Shown: positions 28,041 to 37,135 of the stretch, one piece after another | Position numbering within the stretch: the stretch's first letter is position 1 | Layout of the letters: every line of letters starts with the position of its first letter | NCBI GenBank assembly: GCA_963783095.1 | Contig: CAWAMR010000010.1 | Span: forward strand, 46,868-110,867 | Origin: CAWAMR01 sp963783095 | GTDB taxonomy: Bacteria > Planctomycetota > Planctomycetia > Gemmatales > Gemmataceae | Direction: 5' to 3' | Length of the DNA: 64,000 nucleotides | Program-made: the position numbers and the translations under genes | The notes under the pieces: generated by a model | The model's database searches: none | Seen by the model: only the letters and a program-made list of their open reading frames with translations | What the model was told of the DNA's origin: nothing

Positions 28041-28297
28041 AAATCGTGACCAAAATGGTAGTGCTGGCCGGATTGATGGGATTGGTTGGTTGTGTATCGG
28101 GGTCGAAGCCTCGAGACCCGAACAATCCTGGCTCGGCCAAGCCGGGTGACAATCAGATGCCGCCTCCGGTGACGCGTATTTCGCCGGAAGAAGTTAATGA
28201 ACAGAACGCTCCGCTCAAGGCACTCGAACTGTATCGAATTCTGTCTGCCGAAATTGAGCAATCCAGCAACCCAACCCAATTGGCAGAACGGCAATAG
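28037..28297 (+). CDS. small lipoprotein (86 aa)
   Basis: The frame starts at ATG 28037, overlapping the previous stop by four bases. The leader MKIVTKMVVLAGLMGLVGC contains a lipobox (LVGC), predicting lipidation at Cys19. The mature part is short, Pro-rich, and then helical (LKALELYRILSAEIEQSSNP). Function unknown, presumably paired with the exported protein encoded just upstream. Confidence 0.65.
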   Translation: MKIVTKMVVLAGLMGLVGCVSGSKPRDPNNPGSAKPGDNQMPPPVTRISPEEVNEQNAPLKALELYRILSAEIEQSSNPTQLAERQ

Positions 28298-28302
28298 AAG
28301 TC

Positions 28303-28449
28303 CCCAGGGTTCGCAAAGCCTCACCCTGGGCTTTATTCCATCGCCCTTCCAGGGCTGGGTGCTCGATGGTTTCAGGGCTCGAACGGCAACGAGAAAGTCG
28401 TGGAAGGGCGTCGCTGTAAAGCCCAGGGTCAGGCTTTGCGAACCCTGGG
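28303..28449. repeat. 147-bp inverted repeat with 49-bp arms
   Basis: The arm at 28303-28351 begins CCCAGGGTTCGCAAAGCCT. It is complementary to 28401-28449 with only a few mismatches, mainly in the stretch before CGCCCTTCCA. It lies between convergent genes ending at 28297 and 28492. Confidence 0.88.
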
Positions 28450-28491
28450 TTGGTTGCGGCTGGGCCGTGCTGTCTTCCGGCGCACTTATAC

Positions 28492-30354
28492 TCATCCAGC
28501 TTTCTTCTGTTTCGAGGGGATGTCAAAGAGGCCGAAGATTTCTTCCTCGGTCATGCCGAGCACTGGTGGCGGGCCGTTTTGTTCCAGGAGATCATTGAAC
28601 ATCTGTCGCTTGCGCTCCAAAACCTCCGCAATGCGCTTTTCGATGGTGTTCTCCATCACAAACCGCTTTACTGTCACTGGGAATTTCTGTCCGATCCGAT
28701 GCGCACGATTGATCGCCTGATCCTCGACGGCTGGGTTCCACCAGCGATCGAAGAGAAACACATAATTCGTGAACTGAAGATTTAAGCCCACACTCCCGGT
28801 CCCATAACTCATCAAAATAACGTGTCGAGTGGGATCATCGCGAAATTGATCGAGGATTCGCGGACGTTGCGCTGTGGAGATCTTGCCGTGAAATTGTAGC
28901 GGCCCAAAAGGTTCGAGCGCGCGTGCCAGCACTTCCAACGGCTCAACCCATTGCGAAAAAACGATCGCTTTGCGCCCGTTTTCGGCAACTTCCTCCATGT
29001 CGGCAAGCAATTGCTCCAGCTTGGCGCTTTGCCCGGTGAACGGATCGAAGTTGCATATCTGCTTCAGCCTCATCACCAGTTGAAAGACGTGCTGAACGGT
29101 TACTTCCTCCCCGAGCGAATTGAGCTTAACGACTCCGTCTTTTTCGGCGCGATCGTAGGCTTCCCGCTGTCCTGGTGTGAGTTCCAAAGGCAAATCGAGT
29201 ACCAGCTTGGCGGGCATGTCGTTGAGCACGTCCTCTTTCGTTCGCCGCAGAATGCAGTCACCGGTCAATTGCGGCAGGCGTTTGGCGGGTGTATCCGGCG
29301 GAATCCGGCCCGGATCGACAAATGCGAATATGTTGACAAGATCCTCAGCGCGATTCTCGACGGGTGTGCCAGTCAACGCCCAGCTGCGCACCCGTTGCAC
29401 GCTTCGTACAACTTGCGCAGTCTTGGAATCGCGGTTCTTGATGCGCTGGGCTTCATCCAGCACGGCCAGGTCGAAGAAGACCCCATCTTCCCGCAACAGG
29501 TCGGCGTCGCGGGTCAGGATCTCGTAGTTGACCAGTTTCAAGGGACAGTTGGAAACGGTCCAACTGGCCCGGCGCATTTGTGTGTCGCCGGTGATGACTT
29601 CAAACGGCAGATCGGGTGCCCAGAGTTTCAGTTCCCTGGACCAGTTAAAGACCAGAGGCTTTGGACAAATAATCAAGACGCGCCGCACCATGCCCCCCTG
29701 GAACAGGAGCCGAATGGAGAGAATCGCCTGGGCGGTTTTGCCCAGTCCCATTTCATCGGCGAGCAGCGCTGAGTGGCGGGGCATCAGAAACGCAATGCCC
29801 TCCAACTGATAGGGGAAAGGCTCAAAGGGAACCTTGAGTTGATCGCCCTGAAACAGATGATTGAGCGGCGGCTGCAAGAGATAGAGGAGCCGATCCTTGA
29901 AAACGACCGTTTCGGTCGTGGGGCGCATCCGAATCAGCACCTTGGGCTGATGGGGAGTTGGATCGGGTATCTCGGGTGCCAGGTCTTGAGTCGGTCGGAC
30001 CGGAACTGCCCGCGCTTCGCGCGGCTTCGGCGGTGGAAGATCGATGGGAGGCGCTGGAAAGCGCCAGCCTTCGGTCGTGACCCGGATATCGAGGGAGCTG
30101 AGTGTCCGGCACCACGGGGCATCGGTGAGGAGCCTGGCCTCGCGTATTCCAGGGAGCAACGGCGCTTCAAATCTCGGAAAGGTGCGTGCATCGATCGACG
30201 ACAACAGAGGAAATGGAATCACATCCGGCGGTTCATCCGTTTCGTCGGTTTCGGTTTCATTTTCGGAGGTTAAGATGTCCTCAGGCAGCACGATGGTTGA
30301 CCCCCATCTTGCGCGCTTCTCCCATCGCCTCGCGGACGCGAATGAATGGCTCAC
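28492..30354 (-). CDS. SNF2-family DEAD/DEAH helicase
   Basis: The protein is up to 620 aa. After about 190 variable residues come the SNF2 motifs: ALLADEMGLGKTAQA (I), LIICPKPLVFNW (Ia), VLDEAQRIKN (II, DEAQ), SWALTGTPVENR (III), AIVFSQWVEPLE (IV), LMSYGTGSVGLNL (V) and DQAINRAHRIGQKFPV (VI). These are ATP-driven duplex DNA translocases, and the bacterial members are mostly uncharacterised. No accessory SWIM domain is visible. The first Met at 30354 overlaps the upstream gene; GTG 30291 (VLPEDILTSENE) would overlap it by only 11 bases and may be the real start. Confidence 0.9.
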   Translation of the reverse strand: MSHSFASARRWEKRARWGSTIVLPEDILTSENETETDETDEPPDVIPFPLLSSIDARTFPRFEAPLLPGIREARLLTDAPWCRTLSSLDIRVTTEGWRFPAPPIDLPPPKPREARAVPVRPTQDLAPEIPDPTPHQPKVLIRMRPTTETVVFKDRLLYLLQPPLNHLFQGDQLKVPFEPFPYQLEGIAFLMPRHSALLADEMGLGKTAQAILSIRLLFQGGMVRRVLIICPKPLVFNWSRELKLWAPDLPFEVITGDTQMRRASWTVSNCPLKLVNYEILTRDADLLREDGVFFDLAVLDEAQRIKNRDSKTAQVVRSVQRVRSWALTGTPVENRAEDLVNIFAFVDPGRIPPDTPAKRLPQLTGDCILRRTKEDVLNDMPAKLVLDLPLELTPGQREAYDRAEKDGVVKLNSLGEEVTVQHVFQLVMRLKQICNFDPFTGQSAKLEQLLADMEEVAENGRKAIVFSQWVEPLEVLARALEPFGPLQFHGKISTAQRPRILDQFRDDPTRHVILMSYGTGSVGLNLQFTNYVFLFDRWWNPAVEDQAINRAHRIGQKFPVTVKRFVMENTIEKRIAEVLERKRQMFNDLLEQNGPPPVLGMTEEEIFGLFDIPSKQKKAG

Positions 30355-30852
30355 TCACATCCATGGTCGTGTCAATTCGTTCCAAGAGAGCGCGAACTTT
30401 CTCAAGAGAGTCTGCTGCGGATCGAACAATAACGGAATCGAACAGCGGGCATCTTCGAGTTTTTCCAGTTGACCCATCGGCAGAAACGACACTTGCGGAT
30501 CATCTTGCGGAATAATGGCAAGAACCGGAATGTCGATGCACTTACGAATCGCCATCGTGATGAGGGAATCGACGAACAACAGTTGGACGGGTGTCGCCGA
30601 TTTATCCATCAAAGTCTTGCCGATCAAATCGGCACATAGATACTCCGGGAGGGTGGGGCCGTAAAGTATCTGTTGCACCTTGTTGGGCTGAACCGCCGTG
30701 GTCAGGCGAAACTCCACCGGCCGGCCCCATGAGTTGGTGATGAGGTACCCGCCCAGATATGCCGATCCTTCCGCAAACACCGTCAGAAATCCCAGGTTGA
30801 TCGGCCCCGTTGCCATGGCGTCACTCATGTATGCGTTTCCTCTTACCGTCAA
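30281..30852 (-). CDS. hypothetical protein upstream of SNF2 gene, frameshifted
   Basis: The main frame (30852 to about 30395) reads GPINLGFLTVFAEGSAYLGG, then RPVEFRLTTAVQPNKVQQIL and QLLFVDSLITMAIRK. Near 30395 the other frame continues LLERIDTTMDVSEPFIRVRE and stops at 30281, inside the current SNF2 leader. The joined protein is about 190 aa. I recognise no domain. The tight overlap with the helicase suggests a two-gene unit. A start at MATGPINLG (near 30816) is also possible. Confidence 0.55.
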
Positions 30853-30911
30853 TCAATGGCCCCACCGTTAAAATGCACAGCTTGAAAAAGATGGGAGCAA
30901 TATGACATCGG

Positions 30912-31049
30912 ATTGATGAGGCCGATTTCTTGACCGGCTTCACTCGATCGGTGTTCGGAGACGGGGCGGAGATGAAGCGCCAGTCCGCGCGATTTGCCGG
31001 GTTGGTGCAATCGGAAAATCTGCACGTGCCGAAGAACTCAGATGATTAA
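30912..31049 (+). pseudogene. possible gene remnant
   Basis: A 45-codon stretch reads IDEADFLTGFTRSVFGDGAE and continues in protein-like fashion to TAA 31049. A stop lies just upstream and no proper start codon exists, so this would be the 3' end of a lost gene. No family is identified. Confidence 0.3.
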
Positions 31050-31079
31050 CCAAACTGCTGTTACGTTTGTTTCAGATCC

Positions 31080-31307
31080 TCAATAAATAATAGCATCAAG
31101 GGGTCGGCCGTTTCGTTCCTTGCTGAACTTGTCTAACTCTTCTTCCGTGAACGGACACTTGAATCTTGCTGGCGTGCCAACAGCAATGGGTTCAACGGTT
31201 CGGATGTGATGGCCGTCCGCAGTTTGAAATACGATCTGACCATTTGCTGCAGCTAGCCTGGCAAGCAACTCGGGATCAGAAATCACAATAGTCGTAACAG
31301 GGCTCAT
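31080..31307 (-). CDS. small hypothetical protein (75 aa)
   Basis: The frame reads MSPVTTIVISDPELLARLAA and later RFKCPFTEEELDKFSKER, ending RPLDAIIY. Size and layout resemble antitoxin-like planctomycete proteins with a short DNA-binding or swapped-hairpin N-terminus, but no toxin gene adjoins. The start ATG 31307 is preceded by GAGGAGTAAACC on the minus strand, a good ribosome binding site. Function unknown. Confidence 0.55.
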   Translation of the reverse strand: MSPVTTIVISDPELLARLAAANGQIVFQTADGHHIRTVEPIAVGTPARFKCPFTEEELDKFSKERNGRPLDAIIY

Positions 31308-31550
31308 GGTTTACTCCTCTGCGAGGTCTGTTCTTCCATTATAAAATGATTTGCTCTACCGAAAAGGCTGAATGACGATCTTGAAATAACGCTTTCCAGC
31401 GGCATTGTCGCTGCAATCCGAAGAATCGTTGCGAAACCTCTTGATGAAAAGGCCCTGAAAATTGCGCGCGACAAGAAATGGAATATTCCCTGCATCAGCG
31501 CATCCTGATAAAAAGAAACTTGTGCTTCTTTCCACCTTTCGCGGTGCCAC

Positions 31551-32429
31551 ATGCCGACGATGCTCGCCGAACCACCACTTAACCCGGTCCATGAAATCTT
31601 TCACGTCGATCGTATCCTCGAACCAGAGTCCGATAATGTCCCCAAACGCGAACACAAAGTCATCGCGGTTTTGCCTGCCTACAACGCGGAACGGACCCTT
31701 GCCGCAACCCTCGCCGATTTCCCGGCCGGCTGCGTGGATGAAATTCTCCTCGTAGATGACGGCAGCAAGGATCGGACGGTTCAGGTTGCCCGTGAAATGG
31801 GTTTGACCGTGATCGTACATCCGCAGAATCGCGGCTACGGCGGCAATCAGAAGACGTGCTATCGCTATGCGCTGCAACAAGGAGCTGACATTGTGGTGAT
31901 GATCCATCCGGATTATCAATACGATTCGCGAGTGATTCCCCACGCCGTCGGCATGATCGAACTGGGTATCTGCGATGTGGTTCTGGGCAGCCGGGTTCGG
32001 TCGCGTCAAGAGGCGCTGAAGTGCGGCATGCCCTGGTGGAAGTATTTTTCCAACCGCGCTTTGACCATGGCCGAGAACATAGCACTCGGGCAGAATCTCG
32101 GCGACTTCCATAGCGGTTTCCGGGTTTATCGCCGTTCCGTCCTGGAAACGATCCCCTTCGAGCGCAACTCCGACGATTTCGTCTTCGATACGCAATTCCT
32201 GGCACAGGCAGTCCATTTCGGCTTTCGTCTCGGCGACATTCCGGTGCCGGTACGTTACTTCGACGAAGCCAGCAGCATCAACTTCCGCCGGAGCACGATT
32301 TACGGAATCAGAACCTTGAGCACGATGGCCCGCTTCTGGACGCATCGCATGTGGCTATGGCGATCGAAACTGTATCGTCCCGTAACCGACGTCGAACGTG
32401 AAGTTCGAAAAGCCGCGATCGAACAGTAG
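31551..32429 (+). CDS. family 2 glycosyltransferase (DPM1-like)
   Basis: The 292-aa protein has the GT-A signature VIAVLPAYNAERTLAATLAD, EILLVDDGSKDRTVQVAR (nucleotide-binding DDGS), VVMIHPDYQYD (DxD-like DYQYD) and GDFHSGFRVYRRSV. It matches polyprenol-phosphate mannosyl/glucosyl transferases of family GT2. No C-terminal membrane helices are present, so it is a soluble or peripheral type. A role in glycolipid or cell-surface sugar transfer is likely. ATG 31560 is an alternative start. Confidence 0.88.
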   Translation: MPTMLAEPPLNPVHEIFHVDRILEPESDNVPKREHKVIAVLPAYNAERTLAATLADFPAGCVDEILLVDDGSKDRTVQVAREMGLTVIVHPQNRGYGGNQKTCYRYALQQGADIVVMIHPDYQYDSRVIPHAVGMIELGICDVVLGSRVRSRQEALKCGMPWWKYFSNRALTMAENIALGQNLGDFHSGFRVYRRSVLETIPFERNSDDFVFDTQFLAQAVHFGFRLGDIPVPVRYFDEASSINFRRSTIYGIRTLSTMARFWTHRMWLWRSKLYRPVTDVEREVRKAAIEQ

Positions 32430-32463
32430 TTCCGAGTTCCAAGTTGAAAACCACCAACCCTTT

Positions 32464-32541
32464 GCGCGTCTTGTTAACCCGACGCGCCAGCGAGGAAAAA
32501 ACGCGTGCCTCGCTTGCGCGTCGAGTTAACAAGAAGGGCGC
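32464..32541. repeat. palindrome with GTTAAC arms
   Basis: The arms at 32464-32495 and 32508-32541 share CTTGTTAAC, CGACGCGC and AGCGAGG elements, with few mismatches and a 12-bp loop. It lies between the glycosyltransferase and the RraA-like gene. Confidence 0.8.
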
Positions 32542-32577
32542 ACATGCCTCAGGAACACTCTCTAAGAAGGAACTATC

Positions 32578-33229
32578 ATGCCTTCGCGATCCCCGGAATG
32601 GGTTGCTCGTCTTTCCAAACTCTATACTCCGGTTGTTGCCGATGTGCTCGACAAGCTCGGCTATCGCCAACAAGTGATGACCTCCGACGTTCGCCCCCTC
32701 TATCCTGACGCAAAGATCGCCGGGTTCGCGCTGACGGTGCAAATCGTTCCTGCGCGAGACCTCGCCGCCACATCCCTATGCCGGTGAACTTGCTGCGGTC
32801 GATGCGTTGCAAGCGAACGATGTGATGGTAGTTTCGCGTGGCGAGTGGAGTTTCTGGGGCGAATTGCTGTCAACAGCTGCGAAGTATCGAGGCTGCAACG
32901 GCGTGGTAATCGACGGCTACACCCGCGATACGCAAGCCATCATGTCGATGAAGTTCCCCGTTTTTTGTTGCGGCATTCATCCGGCGGACAGCATGGGCCG
33001 ACTCGATGTCGCCGGTCATAATGTGCCGATCAACTGCGGCGGGGTGTTGGTGGAGCCTGGCGATCTGGTCCTGGCGGATCATGACGGCGTGGTGGTTATC
33101 CCCAAGGCGATCGCCGAAGAAACCTTGAAACTTGCGGAAGACAAAGTGAGCGGGGAGAATCTGGTCCGCACAGCGCTCCAAGGCGGCATGTCGGCGACGG
33201 AGGCGTTCAAGACCTATGGAATCCTTTGA
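32578..33229 (+). CDS. RraA-like (HMG aldolase / DlpA family) protein, frameshifted
   Basis: The first frame reads LYTPVVADVLDKLGYRQQVM to ARDLA near 32762. The second continues PPHPYAGELAAVDALQANDV through YRGCNGVVIDGYTRDTQAI and VLVEPGDLVLADHDGVVVIP. The GxxxxDGxxRD and PGDxxxxDxDGVVxxP motifs define the RraA / 4-hydroxy-4-methyl-2-oxoglutarate aldolase superfamily, in which Arg and Asp bind a metal-pyruvate enolate. The single indel lies in CTCGCCGCC. Joined length is about 217 aa, normal. The substrate is not predictable. Confidence 0.8.
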
Positions 33230-33231
33230 TC

Positions 33232-33339
33232 GCGTGCGGGGTGCGGGATGCAGAAGCGGGGCATGGATGCGGGCGCAGGGCGCGACAAATACAAGCGACG
33301 GTCTTTTCCGCGTCCCGCATCCCGCGCCCCGCTTCCCGC
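33232..33339. repeat. gcgggatgcggg word hairpin
   Basis: A G-rich arm (33232-33276) containing GCGGGATGC, GCGGGGCATG and ATGCGGGCGC faces a C-rich arm (33310-33339) with GTCCCGCATCCCGCGCCCCG. It directly follows the RraA-like stop. Confidence 0.75.
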
Positions 33340-33459
33340 TTTTCAAATTGCCCTTTCTTCCAAATCGCTCTCTTGTTATACCCCTCCCGGTCGGGGAGCA
33401 AGGATTGCTTTTCGAGCAACGCCCCGTTTTGAGTCTTTTACCTATCATGGAGCTTCCGC

Positions 33460-33810
33460 GTGCGCATGGATGCCTTGCGGATCACCCTTTCTATATGTAG
33501 CGGGATCATGTTATGGCTGGCGCTGCCGGGTCGCGCCGGGGCCGGCTGAGCACCAGGGGCTCCCTGTCCCCCATTTGTCGGCGGTTCGCCGATACCGGTG
33601 TTTGCCAATGATTTCGCGCAGATGAATCAGCCCCCCCGTCGTCAACCGCTCGCGCAATCGACGCTGCCCAGGCCCATTGCCCGCGGTCAAATACCGCCCC
33701 AGATCCCACCTCCGGTTCGCATTCCAACACCGGAAGAACTGGGGATCAAGATTTCAGGTACTCGAGTACCGACGCCCGAGGAACTTGGGATTAGTCTGAG
33801 CAAAAAGTAA
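33460..33810 (+). CDS. exported Pro-rich protein with PTPEELGI repeats, frameshifted
   Basis: GTG 33460 follows GGAG. The first frame encodes a signal peptide (MDALRITLSICSGIMLWLAL, then PGRAGAG) and hits a stop near 33546. The second frame continues GAPCPPFVGGSPIPVFANDF, is Pro/Gln-rich and ends with two copies of (I/V)PTPEELGI before LSKK. The joined length is about 115 aa. Short frames starting at 33598 or 33622 are only the tail. The repeated motif may bind a partner. No family is known to me. Confidence 0.5.
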
Positions 33811-33831
33811 ATCGTTCAAGTAACGACTCGC

Positions 33832-33857
33832 GCTAGCCCCCGTTTCCGGGGGCTAGC
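33832..33857 (+). terminator. intrinsic terminator
   Basis: A perfect 11-bp stem (GCTAGCCCCCG, 33832-33842, with 33847-33857) and TTTC loop are followed by CGTCTTTACTCCTCTT. It lies 21 bases past the preceding stop. Confidence 0.8.
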
Positions 33858-33931
33858 CGTCTTTACTCCTCTTCTTGCACCGGATAGGCTAAATCCATCA
33901 TTTTCCTTGTCCTCTCGCATGGAGTCGAATC

Positions 33932-36775
33932 ATGCGATCAACTGCGTGCCTATTCTTGATCTTTTCCGGGTGGGGCACCTCAATCCAGAGCGAACCGGCC
34001 CCTCCTGCACCATTTGCATCGGATCGGCCCGGCGTTGACCTCTACGGCGACCCGCTCCCTGAAGGCGCTATCGCCCGACTCGGAACCGCGCGCTTTCGGC
34101 CGGGCCGGCATGAGTTTTCCGCCCTGTCGCCGAATGGAAAATGGTTCGCAACGATCTCCAGAACTACGAATGCCTTCTTCGATGTGGTTTTGTGGGATGC
34201 CGGCAGCGGCGTTGAGCGCTTCCGAATCAAGGGAGGCGAAACCGCGGGAAGTGTTTCTTTGCGCTTTCGCGACGATAGCAAACAACTCGCCGTGGTCGGT
34301 TTTGAAACCAAGAAGCAAAAAGGCGATTTAGTCAAATATGAGAAAGATTCGGTCAAATATGAGTCGACCATTCAACTGCTCGACATCCCTTCCGGACAAA
34401 AACGAGAACAATTGGCCCTGAAGCTACTCGCGCCGGAGTATCTGGTCGAAGATCTCCATTTCTCCATTGAAAAAGGTCTGTTGATCTCCACTACCGATTC
34501 CCAACTGATTTCAACCAAGCTGGGGCGAAGCTATCGCGGAAAGGCGATCGGCAAAGTGAAAGACGAAGAACAGCCCGATCCGCTGCGCTTTCAAGAAGGT
34601 CCATTGTTGCTGTGGAACCCACGCACCGGCAAAATCTCTCGCCTTGAGGCAAAGGATGAAGAATTTCTCCTCGTCGACGGCAGGGTTCTTGCCGTGCTCG
34701 GCAACAGCGTTCAGCACATCGATCCGGTTTCTCGACGAATTCTTCGCCAGTGGCTACGACCCAATCGCGCTACGGAGCCGGTTGCGCTTTCTCCGGACGG
34801 CAACACTCTATTGATGAGGATGCCGTATCGGAAAAAGCACAAGAGTGGCTACCCTCATCAAAAACGGCTGGTTCTGGACGATGGACAGAAGCAACATATA
34901 CTCCCGCTGGATTCATCGTTTGAAACCTTCGATAACATTGCGTTTTCGCCCGATGGAAGGTTCCTGGCGGGTGTGGCTTCCTTCATCCATGGTTGGGATT
35001 TTTTCCACGAACTTGCGTTGTTTGATACCCGGAAGGGAACTCGCCTTACCGTTCAACATCGGCACATTCCGGAGATCTCCTCCTTTGTGTTTACTCCCGA
35101 TTCCCGGGCGCTGATGGCGCTGGGCGGTAAGCTATTCGGCAACACGCTGTTACGATTCGATCTGCGCAGCGAAACCGTTACTTCTAGCCGGCTCTATGCC
35201 GAGGCAGCGTCGATCGGGACGACTCCCGATGGAAAGAATGTCATTACTTACGGCAACGCGATCCGCTTCTTTGATCCCGATACGCTTGAAGAAAAGTTGC
35301 CCTACCCTGCTCACGGTGCCTGCGGCTTCTGGGCCCGTTATTCGGGATCGGGACACCGTATTGCGACACGGGACGATGAGGCCAAACTTCGAGTCTGGGA
35401 TTCCAAAACCGGCGAACCCCAGCATCTGGAAAACTACCCGACTCATACCTTCTCTCGCCTACACCAGTTCGTTGGCAACACGGAAAAGCTGGCAACCGTC
35501 TGGAACGACCAGCGTTTGCGGGTGTGGGATTGCACGACCGGGAGGCTGCTGCATAATGTCCAGCTTGGACCCGTGCGATCGCCACGAGAATATTCGCTGA
35601 CGCATGTCCGGCTGAAGGATTACCAGGAACATCGGTATTTCGGTTCGGATGCGGAATTTCGACAAATCGAGACATGGGTCAACGCATTTCGACACGATGG
35701 TCGTCAACTCATCGTGGCCATCGGCGGCACGGTTCAACTTTGGAATTTGTCCGATGCCGCGATGATCGCGCAGAGACCAGTGCCGGAACCGGGATCGACC
35801 CCCGCAGTGGGATTCTCGAAAGCCGGCGGCCTGATCCAAATCGACCGGCAATGGTGGGACAGCTCCTTACAACAGCGAGTTCCCGACACGGGTGGGCCGG
35901 GACTGGGCCGGGCATCGACAGCACCGGCCATCGTCATGCAAACTCGTGCCGATTCGACCGAGGAACTGGTAGATCAGGTCACGGAGCGAGTCATCGTAAA
36001 ACTTCCACGTCCGACTTTTTACTGGTCCGTTTCACTCGATGGCCGAATCCTGGCGATTTCTTGCTACGATTGTGTTTTCGTTGAAGTCGCCACGGGACAG
36101 GAAATCGGCAGAATCACCGGCAAGCAAGGAGGCATCCACGAAGCTGTCTTTTCACCGGACGGCAGAACAGTGACCACTCTCGGCTGGGACACCACCATTG
36201 TGGTCTGGGACTGGGCCAGAGCTTGCCTTTCGCCTCGGAATCGACCAGTGAATATAGAACGGGCCTGGGCACAGCTGGCCGAACCGGGAGCTGATAAGGC
36301 ATTCGCAGCAATGCGCTTCTTGGAAGCATCACCGCAAGCGGCGTTGAACCTTTTGGAGCGCGAGTTGAAGCCTTATACACAGGAAGATGAACAGAACCTA
36401 AACAGGTGGATTGAGCAAGTCAACCACGATCGATACGCGGTACGAGATCGAGCGACACGCGCACTGGTGAACGAGGGCCGGGCAGCCAGGCCGATACTGG
36501 AAGCAAAACTGACCCGCAAACTGCCTCCGGAAACCGAAAATCGAATTCAAGGGATTCTCAGGGCAACAGACCAGGGCCAGCTGTCGCTGGAGGAATTGCG
36601 GCAACGCCGGGCGATCCAGGTTCTGGAATGGCTGAACACTCCGGCATCGCGAGCATTGTTGCTGAAATTGTCGCTGGGCGGGCCGAAGGCGTCGCGAACA
36701 GTTGAGGCACAGGGCACCGTGATTCGACTCGGAGTATATCCTGGCGACCAGTGCAATTCGGCCGTCGGCAGGTAA
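33932..36775 (+). CDS. large exported WD40-repeat protein
   Basis: The product is up to 947 aa with a signal peptide (MRSTACLFLIFSGWGTSIQS). Imperfect WD40 blades recur through the body: FSALSPNGKWFATISR, LSPDGNTLLMRMP, AFSPDGRFLAGVAS, LRVWDSKTGEP, LRVWDCTTGRLL and FSPDGRTVTTLGWDTTIVVWD. From about residue 770 a helical domain (LAEPGADKAFAAMRFLEASP, YAVRDRATRALVNEGRAARP) follows, typical of planctomycete WD40 proteins. It presumably serves as an extracytoplasmic scaffold. The final residues from about GTVIRLG do not look native: they lie antisense to a truncated nucleotidyltransferase, so the original C-terminus may be lost. Confidence 0.85.
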   Translation: MRSTACLFLIFSGWGTSIQSEPAPPAPFASDRPGVDLYGDPLPEGAIARLGTARFRPGRHEFSALSPNGKWFATISRTTNAFFDVVLWDAGSGVERFRIKGGETAGSVSLRFRDDSKQLAVVGFETKKQKGDLVKYEKDSVKYESTIQLLDIPSGQKREQLALKLLAPEYLVEDLHFSIEKGLLISTTDSQLISTKLGRSYRGKAIGKVKDEEQPDPLRFQEGPLLLWNPRTGKISRLEAKDEEFLLVDGRVLAVLGNSVQHIDPVSRRILRQWLRPNRATEPVALSPDGNTLLMRMPYRKKHKSGYPHQKRLVLDDGQKQHILPLDSSFETFDNIAFSPDGRFLAGVASFIHGWDFFHELALFDTRKGTRLTVQHRHIPEISSFVFTPDSRALMALGGKLFGNTLLRFDLRSETVTSSRLYAEAASIGTTPDGKNVITYGNAIRFFDPDTLEEKLPYPAHGACGFWARYSGSGHRIATRDDEAKLRVWDSKTGEPQHLENYPTHTFSRLHQFVGNTEKLATVWNDQRLRVWDCTTGRLLHNVQLGPVRSPREYSLTHVRLKDYQEHRYFGSDAEFRQIETWVNAFRHDGRQLIVAIGGTVQLWNLSDAAMIAQRPVPEPGSTPAVGFSKAGGLIQIDRQWWDSSLQQRVPDTGGPGLGRASTAPAIVMQTRADSTEELVDQVTERVIVKLPRPTFYWSVSLDGRILAISCYDCVFVEVATGQEIGRITGKQGGIHEAVFSPDGRTVTTLGWDTTIVVWDWARACLSPRNRPVNIERAWAQLAEPGADKAFAAMRFLEASPQAALNLLERELKPYTQEDEQNLNRWIEQVNHDRYAVRDRATRALVNEGRAARPILEAKLTRKLPPETENRIQGILRATDQGQLSLEELRQRRAIQVLEWLNTPASRALLLKLSLGGPKASRTVEAQGTVIRLGVYPGDQCNSAVGR

Positions 36776-37134
36776 ATGCCTCGACGGTCCACGTCGGACT
36801 GGGCATCGGTGAGGCCATACGCTTGCGACCCGATCACGCACCGGTAGATGACGCGCGAGTACAGGTTCTCTGGAGCGACGTGGTTGCCTTCGCCGATTTC
36901 GCCCTCTTTGAACTGGGCCAGCATTGTCACCTCGCTGCGTTTGAGCGCTGTCTCGAAGCCGTCCGGGAAGCGGATCCGGTAGGAGTGCTCGAGGTCGGTC
37001 GGCGACTTGACGACGACGCCAACCGTGCCGGAGGGGTGCATGATTTGTCCCGCTGCGCCGGAGATGTCCACCAGCGTCACGACCTTCGTGCCTGCGGAGA
37101 AAATCAGGGTGGGGTGATAATGCACACGATTCAT
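36745..37134 (-). pseudogene. 3'-truncated nucleotidyltransferase (RlaP/COG3541-like)
   Basis: The N-terminal 130 residues read MNRVHYHPTLIFSAGTKVVT, then FPDGFETALKRSEVTMLAQF and CVIGSQAYGLTDAQSDVDRR followed by GIYLPTAELHW. GSxAYGL-x6-DxDRRG is the GS...DxD catalytic motif of a DNA-polymerase-beta-like nucleotidyltransferase. Homologues continue for more than 150 residues after ELHWS. Here the sense ends near 36745 and the frame runs on antisense through the WD40 gene. A deletion or a misassembly has removed the rest. It starts right after the dehydrogenase gene boundary (37136). Confidence 0.75.
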
Positions 37135-37135
37135 G

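Noticed and set aside
31359..31509. Plus-strand stretch reading LNDDLEITLSSGIVAAIRRI and onward
   Set aside because: It looks protein-like but has no start codon and no family match. The competing minus frame is worse. Left unannotated.
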